A stretch of DNA of 64,000 nucleotides from Competibacter_A sp037045535 (GTDB lineage: Bacteria; Pseudomonadota; Gammaproteobacteria; Competibacterales; Competibacteraceae). The first letter of the stretch is position 1. Each line of letters opens with the position of its first letter. Shown piece by piece: positions 1-8,508 of the stretch. Made by a program: the position numbers and the translations under genes. The stretch lies in the NCBI GenBank assembly GCA_037045535.1, contig JBAOHI010000026.1, positions 62,001 to 126,000 of the forward strand, read 5' to 3'. Below the pieces are notes generated by a model. The model worked only from the letters and a program-made list of their open reading frames with translations, did no database searches and was not told the DNA's origin.

Positions 1-58
1 CGAGCAGGCGAAATCGCTCTCCTGTCCGCCCGATTTATCACCTGAGCGAGGTTTTGCA

Positions 59-233
59 ATGACGACCATCAAGGTGCTGGCGAGTTCGGTCGGCGAAGGG
101 GGCCGAAACGACGAGAAAGACGCGGAGCTCGTCCGGCGGCTGCTGGACGACTGGCTGACGCGCGAGGCGGGCGAGCCGGGAGGTCGGCCGTTGCCGGACG
201 GTCCGATGGAGCCGCGTACCCTCGCCGCGATCC
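59..233 (+). pseudogene. N-terminal fragment of a peptidoglycan-binding-domain protein
   Basis: Starts ATG at 59 and encodes about 58 residues before a MITE breaks it. The pattern GGRNDEKDAELVRRLLDDWL followed by LPDGPMEPRTLAAI matches the first half of PG_binding_1-type domains (GG-N-x-DV-x-VQ-x-LLN ... VDG-x-xGP-x-TxxAI). Such domains sit at the front of cell-wall hydrolases. No downstream half is visible after the insertion. The identification rests on motif spacing only. Confidence 0.45.
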
Positions 234-367
234 CGGGGCTAACGCATGAAAATTCTGGCAATCATATGAATCAAAGGCTTCTATCTTGCCAATTGGCGTT
301 TCGGCCATCCCAAAATTTCCTAACTCATTGTTTTAGAATCCTAGGCAAAGTTCATGCGTTAGCCCTG
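234..367. mobile_element. 134-bp MITE with ISAs1-type terminal inverted repeats
   Basis: The ends are inverted copies of GGGCTAACGCATGAA (left) and TTCATGCGTTAGCCCTG (right). The same terminal sequence bounds the full ISAs1-like element at 5370-6589 (CAGGGCTAACGCATGAAAT). The 100-bp interior has no coding capacity. It is therefore a non-autonomous element that the ISAs1-family transposase could have mobilised. No clear 8-bp target duplication is visible. It separates a peptidoglycan-binding fragment from a transposase fragment. Confidence 0.7.
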
Positions 368-527
368 GGGTGTGCCCTCCTTGAGCGCACTTTCCATCCC
401 GAACGGCTGGACGCCTGGTTCGAGCAAACCGCCGACGCGCGGTACACCCGGGAGCTGCTGTTCTCGACCTGGTTCGAGCTGATGAGTCAGGTGGTGTGCG
501 GCGTGCGCCGGTCCGTTCACGAGGCTC
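368..527 (+). pseudogene. N-terminal fragment of an IS4-superfamily transposase
   Basis: Reads ERTFHPERLDAWFEQTADA, then RYTRELLFSTWFELMSQVVC and GVRRSVHEA. This is characteristic of the N-terminus of a group of IS4-type DDE transposases (x-RLDxLFE ... YTRELLFSTLVELM). There is no start codon of its own, and the catalytic domain is missing because an IS6-like end begins at 528. Non-functional remnant. Confidence 0.6.
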
Positions 528-626
528 GGTTCTGTTGCAAAAAATTTCTTTGACACTACACATAGTAGTAATGAGTCGGTTGTTAACCACAATAAAATGT
601 GGTCACCGAATTTTTGCAACAGAGCC
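528..626. mobile_element. 99-bp IS6-family-like remnant or MITE
   Basis: Bounded by GGTTCTGTTGCAAA at the left and TTTGCAACAGAGCC at the right. These are inverted repeats of the type that end IS6/IS26/IS257-family elements (GGxxCTGTTGCAAA). No transposase lies between them, and the flanking 8 bp do not match, so this is an internally deleted copy or MITE. Confidence 0.6.
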
Positions 627-726
627 AAAACAATACCCACCTTATCGTTTTTGGTTTGGCGTTAACGATGTTGAAGTACCCGCTTCGGGCTCGTTGGGAG
701 AGTGGGGCGGACCATCCCATGATATT

Positions 727-1737
727 TCAAGGATTGTCGGCGACGTGAGTCTCCGGCGTGGCCTGGGGAGGCGGCACGACCTGAGGGGTCGGCGCGGCTT
801 GGGTCGCTGGCGCGGTCTGGGGAGTCGGCGCAGCTTGGGAGGCCGGCACAGCCTGTGGGGCCGGTGTAGCCTGTGGGGCCGGTGTAGCTTGGGAGACCGG
901 CACAGCCTGTGGGGCTGGCGCAGCCTGGGTAACCGACCCAGCCTGGTTGGTTGATTCTGTCTGAGCTGCCAGCTTGGTCTGGGAGGCCGACTCCGCCTTG
1001 GCGACCGTCTTGGCGGCTTGGGCTGCCTTTTTTGCAGCAAGGGCTTTCTCCACCGCTCGTGCCCGGCGCTGCCGCTCGACATAATCGCCGTAGTTCGGGC
1101 CATTTCCTGTGATGGTTACCCTGGTGCCAAGGTTGACATGCTGGTAGAGAAGCGTCGCAACCTCCTTTGGCATGCGGATGCAGCCGTGAGAGGCCGGGGA
1201 GCCAGGCCTTGGAATGCGGCCCGCGTGCATACCAATTCCGTCGTAGGTGAGTCGCATGAAATACGGCATGTGGGCACCCTCGAAGCGTCCTCCCGCAGGA
1301 ATCCTATCCTTACCCGGGATGGCGTCCGATTTCACTAGGCGACCCTTGGCATCGTAAATCTTGCCGTATAGATTGGATTGTTTCTCGGACGCTTTCTCCA
1401 TCACGGCGAATTGCCCGATTGGCGTCGGGTAGCTCTTCAGACCGGAGGCGACGTAGGTCCAGCCGATGGACTCATCACCATCGTAGAAGTGGGCCTTCTG
1501 GCTCTTGAGATCCACCGCGATGCGGGAGATCTGACGGCCGTTCCCGTTCCACTCCCAGAGCGGGGTCTCCTCCTTTTTGGGTGTTGGCTTCTCCTGCTTA
1601 GGCGTTGGCTTCCTCTCTTCAGCCACCACGGGCTCTGGGGCAGAAGCCGGCTCGGGTTCCGCTGTCTGCTTGTGAAGCCAGGGCTGCTGTGCACAGGAAG
1701 CGAGCATAAGCAGCATGAGGAGGCTCACGGGGACCAT
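727..1737 (-). CDS. L,D-transpeptidase (YkuD domain) lipoprotein with a repetitive C-terminal tail
   Basis: 336 aa. A lipoprotein signal peptide ends in the lipobox LASC (Cys15), so the enzyme is predicted to be membrane-anchored and to face the periplasm. After a Pro/Glu/Lys linker comes a YkuD domain (about residues 65-210) with the catalytic motif SHGCIRMP and the preceding GIGMHAG. These enzymes form 3-3 cross-links in peptidoglycan or attach lipoproteins to it. The last ~85 residues are a low-complexity Ala/Pro/Gln/Thr tail made of hexapeptide-like units (APxPQ/VPASQ), probably a wall-spanning spacer. ATG at 1737 chosen because it directly precedes the signal peptide. It is one of the few intact chromosomal-type genes here. 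Confidence 0.9.
   Translation of the reverse strand: MVPVSLLMLLMLASCAQQPWLHKQTAEPEPASAPEPVVAEERKPTPKQEKPTPKKEETPLWEWNGNGRQISRIAVDLKSQKAHFYDGDESIGWTYVASGLKSYPTPIGQFAVMEKASEKQSNLYGKIYDAKGRLVKSDAIPGKDRIPAGGRFEGAHMPYFMRLTYDGIGMHAGRIPRPGSPASHGCIRMPKEVATLLYQHVNLGTRVTITGNGPNYGDYVERQRRARAVEKALAAKKAAQAAKTVAKAESASQTKLAAQTESTNQAGSVTQAAPAPQAVPVSQATPAPQATPAPQAVPASQAAPTPQTAPATQAAPTPQVVPPPQATPETHVADNP
755..960. repeat. Degenerate short tandem repeats inside the L,D-transpeptidase gene
   Basis: Units of about 18 bp such as CTGTGGGGCCGGTGTAGC recur with small changes, giving the Ala/Pro/Gln/Thr hexapeptide repeats of the protein tail. Repeats like this can change length by slippage, so tail length may vary between strains. 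Confidence 0.7.
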
Positions 1738-1962
1738 GGCGGCTTTGAATGAGCCAAGGTGCGGGTTCCGCGAAGCAAATAAGGTTGTCTGTTTCCATAA
1801 AGAGATACCGCTTACTCTGAATGTATTCTCTCATCTTGTCTCTATGCTATACGCTCTCAATCCCGATTGTCCGCGTTTCGATGAAGAAATTTCCTTTCGT
1901 GGCATTGATGGCGGCCCTACTCTTCGCGGGTCTGGGCTAGCCCTGGGTTTTACCCATAAGTC

Positions 1963-3470
1963 CATTGCTTACAAGTTAGGGACTTTGAGAAGCTGTCAAG
2001 CCCCTTTGTTGGATTGGGATTTGACTGATGGAGACCCTGACGACAGACCCTGTAGGGGCGGCAGCGAAGCCGGGGGAATCGCCATCGACGGCCCCGAAGT
2101 CGGAGGAGGCGAAGCCCCAGAAACGGAGTTCGGTCCGTCATACCCGCGCCATCCAGCGCGACCGGACCCAACGCCCGCTTGGGGCGCTGCCGGCCGAAGC
2201 GGTAGTCGCACGCCTGACCGAGATCGTCCATCCGGCGACCTTGGCTCAAGTGAGTTATTTTCACGGCTTGGGGTTGCGCGCCCGCCTGTTGACCTTGCCG
2301 GTGATGGTGGCCTTGGTCCTGAGCCTGTTGTGGCGGCAGATCGGCAGTATCAACGAGCTGGTGCGGGTCGTTCGCACCGAGGCGGTGTGGTGGGTGCGGC
2401 CGTTGCGCGACCTGACCCAGCAAGCCCTGGCCCAACGCCTGCGGACCTTGCCGGCGGTGCTGTTCGGTCGGGTGTTGACCGCGATCTTGCCGGTCTTGCA
2501 GAGCCGCTGGCAAGCCCGGCAGCGCCCCCTGCCGCCGGCGGTGGCCTGGGCCCAGGTCCACTTTACGGCGGTCCTGATTGCGGATGGGTCGACCTTGGAC
2601 GTCCTGCTGCGGAAGGTCGGCTTGCTGCGGGACGCGGTGAAGGCCCCGTTGGCGGGGCGGATGCTGGCCGTGCTGGATTTGGCCTCGCGCCTGCCTCGGC
2701 GGGTCTGGTACGACGCCGACCCCCACGGCCACGATGCCCGATTTTGGGATCGGTTGGTGGCGACCATTCCGACCGGCGCGCTGGTCGTCTTCGACTTGGG
2801 CTTCACCGATTTTGTCCGGTGGGCGACCCTGACCGCCCGCCGGGTGACCTGGTTGACCCGGGCGAAACAGAATCTGAAGTACGAAGTGGTCCAGGTCCTG
2901 GTGCAGACCTCGGCGGTGCGGGACCGGATCGTCTGGATCGGCGAGGGCACGGCGCGCCAGCAGGTCCGCTTGATCGAGGTCCAAGCCCACGGCACGCTCT
3001 ACCGCTATCTGACCAACGCCTTGGACTTCGCCCGCCTGCCGACCGTCCATGCGGTGGCCCTGTATCGCCAGCGCTGGCGGGTGGAAGAGGCCTTCGCCAT
3101 CGTCAAGCGGTTGTTGGGATTGGCCTATTTCTACTGCGGCGCCGAAAACGCCGTCGAAATGCAAGTGTGGGCCACCTGGCTGTTGTACGCCGTGTTGATC
3201 GACTTGACCGACGCCGTCGCCGAAGCGCTGGCGCGGCCGTTCGCGGAGGTCTCCGTGGCCATGGTCTACCGCAGTCTGTATTTCGTGACGAACGCGGTCG
3301 CGCAAAACCCTGCCACCGACCCGGTCCGGTATTTGGCCGACCGCGCCCGCGAGTTGGGCATCCTCAAACGACCCCGCAAAAAAACACCTCGTGAACGTCC
3401 TCCAACAACGTCCAAACCCCTCCAGTTTACCCCTTGACAATCAACTAAATGGCTTAACTTGTAAGTAATG
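1963..3470 (+). mobile_element. IS4-family insertion sequence nested in the IS50-like element
   Basis: Ends are CATTGCTTACAAGTTA and the near-perfect inverse TAACTTGTAAGTAATG, with weaker inverted similarity for a further ~30 bp. A perfect 9-bp duplication CCATAAGTC lies at 1954-1962 and 3471-3479. Length 1508 bp, with a single transposase gene. It is younger than the IS50-like element because it interrupts it. Confidence 0.85.
2028..3437 (+). CDS. IS4-family DDE transposase
   Basis: 469 aa. A DDE domain is recognisable from ADGSTLDVL (first Asp), VFDLGFTDF (second Asp) and the YREK-type signature Y-RQRWRVEEAFAIVKRL at about residue 345, which carries the catalytic Glu. The basic N-terminus and Lys/Arg-rich C-terminus are typical. 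The start ATG at 2028 is about 65 bp inside the left end. The gene occupies almost the whole nested IS and looks intact. Confidence 0.88.
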   Translation: METLTTDPVGAAAKPGESPSTAPKSEEAKPQKRSSVRHTRAIQRDRTQRPLGALPAEAVVARLTEIVHPATLAQVSYFHGLGLRARLLTLPVMVALVLSLLWRQIGSINELVRVVRTEAVWWVRPLRDLTQQALAQRLRTLPAVLFGRVLTAILPVLQSRWQARQRPLPPAVAWAQVHFTAVLIADGSTLDVLLRKVGLLRDAVKAPLAGRMLAVLDLASRLPRRVWYDADPHGHDARFWDRLVATIPTGALVVFDLGFTDFVRWATLTARRVTWLTRAKQNLKYEVVQVLVQTSAVRDRIVWIGEGTARQQVRLIEVQAHGTLYRYLTNALDFARLPTVHAVALYRQRWRVEEAFAIVKRLLGLAYFYCGAENAVEMQVWATWLLYAVLIDLTDAVAEALARPFAEVSVAMVYRSLYFVTNAVAQNPATDPVRYLADRARELGILKRPRKKTPRERPPTTSKPLQFTP

Positions 3471-3528
3471 CCATAAGTCTAGCGGGAGTGTGATAGCTTG
3501 GAGTCTCATTAAGAGACGAGGGCTATCG

Positions 3529-4905
3529 ATGGGTTGGGCTGAAGCGGAGACGGATAGGGCGAGTTTACCGGACGCGCGGCTAAAGCGTCGGCTGACCCGG
3601 GTGCTGGAACAGTTGAGCGCGCAGCCGACGGCGAGTATTCCGGCGGCGAGCGGGACGTGGGCGGACACGAAAGCGGCCTATCGGTTGTTTGACAATGACC
3701 GGGTGGACGCGGTGGATATTCTGGATGGACATAGTCGCGCGACCTTGCAGCGTATCGCCGCAGAGTCGGTGGTACTGTTGGTCCAAGACACGACGTTCCT
3801 GAGTGATATCCGCGATTTACAGGGACGAGGGGTGGGCACGCTGCGCTTGACGAAACGGGCGGAGTACCTGTTGCATCCGAGCGTCGCGTTCAGCGAAAGC
3901 CGAGTGAATTTAGGGGTGCTGGGTCATCACTTCTGGCAACGTCCGCAAGAACGGACCGGTCGGCGGCGCGAGCGTTGTTTGCTGGAGGAAAAGGAAAGCT
4001 ATCGGTGGTTGCTGGGCTATGACATGGCCTGTGCGCTGCAGGTGCTGAATCCGGACACGTTGGTGGTGAATGTAGCGGACCGGGAAGGCGATATTTATGA
4101 GTGGTTTCTAGCCGGTGAATTCGATGAGGAGGTTCCGGATCGGGCCGGTTATCTGATCCGGGCCAAGTGCAACCGTCGGGTGGCCCCCGGTGAGAACGGT
4201 TCCTTGTGGGAACGGTTGGCGCAGGCGCCGGTGCTCGGTCAAACGACCGTCTCGATCACGAAGCGTCCCGGCCGTCGGGCACGGGTCGCGACCTTGCACG
4301 TCCGCGCGCGGACGGTGACATTCCATCGGGCACATCGCCGGGGTAGAAATCCAGCCCCGGTGACCGTCACGGCGGTTTATGCCCGGGAAGCGCGACCGCC
4401 CGCCGGAGAAACGGCGCTGGAGTGGATGTTGTTGACGAACCTGCCGGTGGATCATTTTGCCGCCGCCCAACGGTTAATCGGCTGGTATCAAGCCCGCTGG
4501 GAAATCGAATTGTATTTTCGCATCCTCAAGCAAGGGTGCCGGATCGAAGACCTCCGACTGGAAACCGCCCAGCGATTGGAGCGGTGCATCGCGGTGTACT
4601 TGATCGTCGCCTGGCGGCTGCACTATTTGACGCAGATTGCACGGTCGCGAGCGACCGCGCCGTGTTCCCAGGTATTCAGTCCGGCCGAGTGGCAGACGAT
4701 CTATGTGTTGCAGAAGCAACAACCGCCTCCGAAGGAATCGCCGTCCCTGCGAGAAATCGTGCGGATGTTGGCCCAGTTGGGTGGCTTTTTGGCGCGCAAA
4801 GGCGACGGTGAACCCGGACCGGAAACCTTGTGGCGGGGTTTCAACGTGTTGCGGCAGTCCATGCGGGTTTTAGAGATTACGACTACTGTCAGCCAGCGAG
4901 CATAA
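3529..4905 (+). CDS. IS50/Tn5-like transposase
   Basis: About 458 aa from ATG 3529, chosen because MGWAEAETDRASLPDARLKR aligns with the Tn5-type DNA-binding start (WAxxEFxxADLxDxRRxxR). An earlier in-frame ATG is at 3490. Further landmarks are WADTKAAYRLFDN, QDTTFL with the first catalytic Asp, NVADREGDIYEW with the second, and the YREK motif WYQARWEIELYFRILK with the Glu. The gene itself is intact, although the left IS end is now 1.5 kb away because of the nested IS. Confidence 0.88.
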   Translation: MGWAEAETDRASLPDARLKRRLTRVLEQLSAQPTASIPAASGTWADTKAAYRLFDNDRVDAVDILDGHSRATLQRIAAESVVLLVQDTTFLSDIRDLQGRGVGTLRLTKRAEYLLHPSVAFSESRVNLGVLGHHFWQRPQERTGRRRERCLLEEKESYRWLLGYDMACALQVLNPDTLVVNVADREGDIYEWFLAGEFDEEVPDRAGYLIRAKCNRRVAPGENGSLWERLAQAPVLGQTTVSITKRPGRRARVATLHVRARTVTFHRAHRRGRNPAPVTVTAVYAREARPPAGETALEWMLLTNLPVDHFAAAQRLIGWYQARWEIELYFRILKQGCRIEDLRLETAQRLERCIAVYLIVAWRLHYLTQIARSRATAPCSQVFSPAEWQTIYVLQKQQPPPKESPSLREIVRMLAQLGGFLARKGDGEPGPETLWRGFNVLRQSMRVLEITTTVSQRA

Positions 4906-4992
4906 ACTTGTGGGTAAAACCCAGGGGCTAGCCTCAGCGGCATGCCTTCTGTGCGTCCGGTACCCCGATCTCCAAGATGCTCGCGCTACCTG

Positions 4993-5369
4993 AGGTAGAT
5001 TGAAAAAAGTGGACGCCAAGACTCTCTAGACTTGGAGAAGGAGGTGAACCCTGCAACGACTGCCCCGAGGGGTATATACGAAAGAGTTTCGCGAACAAGC
5101 GGTGCGGTTGGTGCTGGAAGAAGGGCTGCCGATTCCACAAGCGGGCCAACGGCTGTCGATGTCACCCAAGACCCTGGCGAACGGGGTGGGGGCGGCGTGG
5201 CGCGGGGAACTGGCGGCGGTCGGTGGTCGGCAGAAGCTGCTGACGGACAGCGAACAGGAACTGGCACGGTTGCGTCGGGAATTGGCGGACGTCAAGATGG
5301 AGCGAGACATTTTAAAAAACATTCACCCGGCGCGCCGGGACTTGCCTGGACAGAAACACGGGTTGACAC
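4993..5369 (+). pseudogene. IS3-family left end with orfA fragment
   Basis: A strong ribosome-binding site AAGGAGGTGA (5037-5046) precedes a CTG where an ATG would be expected (5051). The frame then reads KEFREQAVRLVLEEGLPIPQ and LSMSPKTLANGV, the helix-turn-helix of IS3-family OrfA. A short leucine zipper follows (ELARLRRELADVKMERDILK). The frame is cut by the ISAs1-like element at 5370, and orfB is absent. Dead fragment. Confidence 0.7.
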
Positions 5370-6589
5370 CAGGGCTAACGCATGAAATTGCAGGTTAACC
5401 GTTGAGAGCTTAAGCCGGCGAGGTAATGTGCCTCTTCCCTGGTGAAGAGGCTCGAACTTGATTGATAAGCTGATCGAGCAGTTTTCTGGTCTGGATGATC
5501 CACGCTGTTTAGGCAAGGTCGAGCATCGGCTGCTCGATATTTTGGTCATCGCCATCTGTGCGGTGATTGCCTGCGCCGAGAGCTGGGAGGACATTGCCCT
5601 GTATGGCCGCAGCAAGTTACCGTGGTTGCGTCAGTTTCTCGCCTTGCCCAACGGCATTCCTTCCCATGATACATTCCGCCGCGTGTTCATGCTGATCGAC
5701 AGGCTTTCGAGTCCTGTTTTACGAACTGGGTCGGCACGTTAGCCGCACCCGGCGAGCGAGAGGTCGTGGCCATCGACGGCAAGACGTTGCGCCGCTCTTT
5801 CGACCGCAGCCGGGAGCAATCGCCGCTGCATGTGGTCAACGCCTGGGCCAGCGAGCGGCGTCTGGTGCTGGGCCAACGCTGCGTGGACAGCAAGTCCAAC
5901 GAGATCACGGCCATTCCCACGCTATTGGATAGTTTAGCGCTGGGAAACACACTGGTCACGCTGGACGCCATGGGCTGCCAGAAAGACATCGCACAACGCA
6001 TCGTGGATCGCGAAGCCGACTATCTGCTGGTGCTCAAAGCGAACCACGGCAACGACTACGCTGCCGTGCGGAGTCATTTTGAACGGCACTGTTTTGGACG
6101 AGGCGCCACCGTTAGGCCCGTACTGGACGCTTTTGATGAGGGGCATGGCCGGCTCGTCCGCCGAAGGGTCTTCGCCGATCCTCGGGCCGCCTCGCTGGAG
6201 ACGCTCAAAGATTGGCCAAGACTCAAGACGGTGCTAGCGGTCGAGGCGATTCGCAGCGTCGACGGCAGCGACCAGGTCGAGGCCGAAATTCGTGACTTCC
6301 TCTCCAGCTTCGCGGGCAATCCCTCGATCCTGGCGCAGGCCATCCGCCGTCACGGGTCCATCGAAAACCATTTGCATTGGGTGCTGGATGTCACCTTTCG
6401 AGAGGATGACTGCCGGATTCGCGATGCCATCGCTGCCCGCAACTTCGCCCTCCTGCGCAAAATCGCCATCAACTTGCTCACCCAGGATCGTTCCACTAAT
6501 GCCAGCTTACAAGGCAAACGCAAAAAGGTCGCCTGGGATGACAACTATATGTTGCAGCTCCTCCAAACCCATTTCATGCGTGAGCCCTG
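5370..6589 (+). mobile_element. ISAs1-family insertion sequence
   Basis: 1220 bp between CAGGGCTAACGCATGAAAT and ATTTCATGCGTGAGCCCTG. The CAGGGC terminus is typical of ISAs1. Flanking GGTTGACAC (5361-5369) and GGTTGCCAC (6590-6598) agree at 8 of 9 positions and could be a decayed target duplication. However, the two sides belong to different elements (IS3 orfA left, IS66 tnpA right), so a rearrangement is also possible. Confidence 0.8.
5458..6589 (+). pseudogene. ISAs1-family transposase, frameshifted and lacking its own stop
   Basis: Part one (5458-5742) has the H_repeat/DDE_Tnp_1-assoc start FSGLDDPRCLGKVEHRLLDI. Part two holds VVAIDGKTLRRSFD, ADYLLVLKANH and SIENHLHWVLDVTFREDD, the ISAs1 DDE core. 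One base is missing near 5703, where ATCGACAGGCTTTCGAG should give ID-QAFES. The second part has no stop before the IS end and reads on into the neighbouring IS66 tnpA fragment, ending at 6776. Inactive as it stands. Confidence 0.8.
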
Positions 6590-6776
6590 GGTTGCCACCG
6601 AGGTCGCCGGACCGATCCCGGCGTTCATCGAAGTGCCCGTGCCTTGGCCGGGGCCGGCGACGTCCGGCATCACCTTGATCGAGGTCGAGCGCCCGGACGG
6701 GACACGGCTGCGCCTGCAGTACCGGGACGCGCCGCCGCTGGCGACCGTGCTGCGCGCCTTTCTGGACCCGGCGTGA
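6590..6776 (+). pseudogene. IS66-family tnpA C-terminal fragment
   Basis: Encodes VATEVAGPIPAFIEVPVPWP through APPLATVLRAFLDPA, the C-terminus of an IS66 accessory TnpA. Its stop TGA (6774-6776) overlaps the ATG of tnpB (6776), as in intact IS66 operons. The 5' half was removed by the ISAs1-like element, with which it now forms a fused reading frame. Confidence 0.7.
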
Positions 6777-7126
6777 TGCTGCAACTCGCGCCCCAGAGTC
6801 GCATTTGGCTGGCCCTGGCGCCGGTGGACTTCCGCAAGGGGATCGATGACTTGGCCGGCGTTTGCCGGCGGCGGTTCGCACAAAATCCGCTGGATGGGGC
6901 GATTTACGTGTTCCGCAATCGCGCCGGCACCACCCTCAAGCTGCTGTGTTACGACGGCCAGGGGTTCTGGCTCTGCACCAAGCGCCTATCGCAGGGCCGG
7001 CTCCGGTGGTGGCCGCGCGCGGACGGGGCCTCGGTGCGGCTGGCGGCCCGCGAGCTGCAGGTGCTGCTCTGGAACGGCTGCCCCGACCGGGCCGCGATGG
7101 CGGCGGATTGGCGCCAGGTGGCCTAA
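6776..7126 (+). CDS. tnpB: IS66-family accessory protein TnpB
   Basis: 116 aa, full length for the family (about 115). Carries VDFRKGIDDLAGVCRRRF, then GAIYVFRNRAGTTLKLLCYD and GFWLCTKRLSQGRL, the classic TnpB (orf2) block. TnpB helps IS66 transposition but its biochemical role is not settled. It normally precedes tnpC in the same direction. Here tnpC lies on the opposite strand and the two stop codons overlap (7123-7126), so the original element was rearranged. Confidence 0.9.
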   Translation: MLQLAPQSRIWLALAPVDFRKGIDDLAGVCRRRFAQNPLDGAIYVFRNRAGTTLKLLCYDGQGFWLCTKRLSQGRLRWWPRADGASVRLAARELQVLLWNGCPDRAAMAADWRQVA

Positions 7127-8508
7127 GCCGGGGCCAAGTTCGCCGGGTAGTTCCACGGCAGCCATGCCGCCGGCTGGCGGAACACGGCGGGGCGATGGGT
7201 CTGTAAAGCCACCAGATAGTCCAGCGCGTTCGCGCCGGCCTGCACGCAGGTGGCGATCAGGCTGGTCAGCAGGCTGGCGACGTAAGCGCCGTGCGCGTTG
7301 GCGTAGAACAGACTGTTCTTCCGTTGGCGGATGATCAGCTTCAAGGCCCGCTCCACCGCGTTGCTGTCGAGGGGCGCGCCCGGAATGCGCAGAAATTGGG
7401 TCAACGTCTCCCAGCGGTTCAACAGATACCCGAAGGCCTGGCCCAGGCTGCTGTTGGGTTCCACCGCGCGCTCCTGGAACTGCCGTTCCAGCCACTCGCG
7501 AAGCCCTGCCAGCAGGGGACCGCTACGGGTCTGGTGGTAGGCGAGCCGCTCCGCCGCCGGCATCGCCCGATCGCGGGTGACCGCTTCGTGTTCGAACACC
7601 CGGTTCAGGACCGCGATAACGTGATGGGCTTCCGCCGGGAACACGTCCTCCAGTTCGGTGAACTGCCGCCGGCCATGGGCCAGGCAGTGGCAGCGGATCC
7701 GGGTATCGTCGTTGTCCCGCTGGTTGGCCGCCAGCGCGTCCGACATCATGATCGGCGGGTCCCGTCCAGCCTCGCGCCGCGCCAGCAACGCGCTCAGGTT
7801 ATCGCCCGCGTGCGCCCGGCCCGAGCGATACAGGCAGATGACGCGTTCGCCGACCCGCGCCACCAGCCCGGTGGTGTGCATGCCCCGCCGCTCCAGGGTC
7901 TCGCCGGTCGCGTCGGCGCGCCGGTTCTCCGCCATCAGCGCCAGAATCCGCACGTGGGTGTCGTCCTGAAAAATCACCTCGCCTTGGGCGGCCAGCTGTT
8001 CTAGCTGCGCGAACACCGGGTAGGCGCAATCGGCCACCCGCTCCGCCAGCTCCCACTGCGTCGCGTCGGCCACCGGCACCCCGACCAGGGCTTGGTATTG
8101 TTCCAGCCGGTAAAACGGCAGCCCCAGGTAGTAACGGCCCAGGGCGATCACCGCCTTGGCGCGGGCGCTGTATTTCCCGGCCCCGGCCGGCCCCGGCGCG
8201 GTGAATACGTCGCCGCAGGCCGAGCAACGCAACTTCTCTAACTCGTAGCGCACCGCCGACAGCAAAGCGTTGCCGTCGATCCGCATCGCCACGCCGGCCG
8301 ATAGGGAATACAACGTCCCCCGGCCACAGGCTGGACAGCGCTGCCCCGCCCCCAGCGTCTCGTGCCGGCAGACCACCCGCTCGGCGCCAGGATAGGCCTC
8401 GGCGCCCCGGCGGCCGTGACCGCGCCAGCGCTCGGACAGGGCCGACGTCGGCGCATCCGGCGAGCCTTCCGTCGGCGCCGGGCTCCCCGTCGCCGGGGGG
8501 GCGCCACC

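Larger units (their letters stand above)
1943..4924 (+). mobile_element. IS50-like (IS4 superfamily) insertion sequence, interrupted by another IS
   Basis: Terminal repeats CTGGGTTTTACCCATAAG (left) and its complement, with ACTTGTGGGTAAAACCCAG at the right. A perfect 9-bp target duplication GGGCTAGCC lies at 1934-1942 and 4925-4933; IS50/Tn5-type elements make 9-bp duplications. The element was split near its left end by the IS at 1963-3470. Its own transposase (3529-4905) is intact. It landed behind a short reading frame that starts ATG at 1881 and looks like a signal peptide (MKKFPFVALMAALLFAGLG); the continuation LASAACLLCVR is in a different frame. Confidence 0.85.

Noticed and set aside
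59..553. A single 164-aa gene
   Set aside because: It is a chance fusion of a peptidoglycan-binding fragment, a MITE, a transposase fragment and an IS6-like end.
1715..3440. Long open frames on both strands (559 and 496 aa) over the nested IS4-family transposase
   Set aside because: Low-complexity Gly/Arg/Pro or Gln/His composition typical of out-of-frame high-GC DNA; the 469-aa frame has clear transposase motifs.
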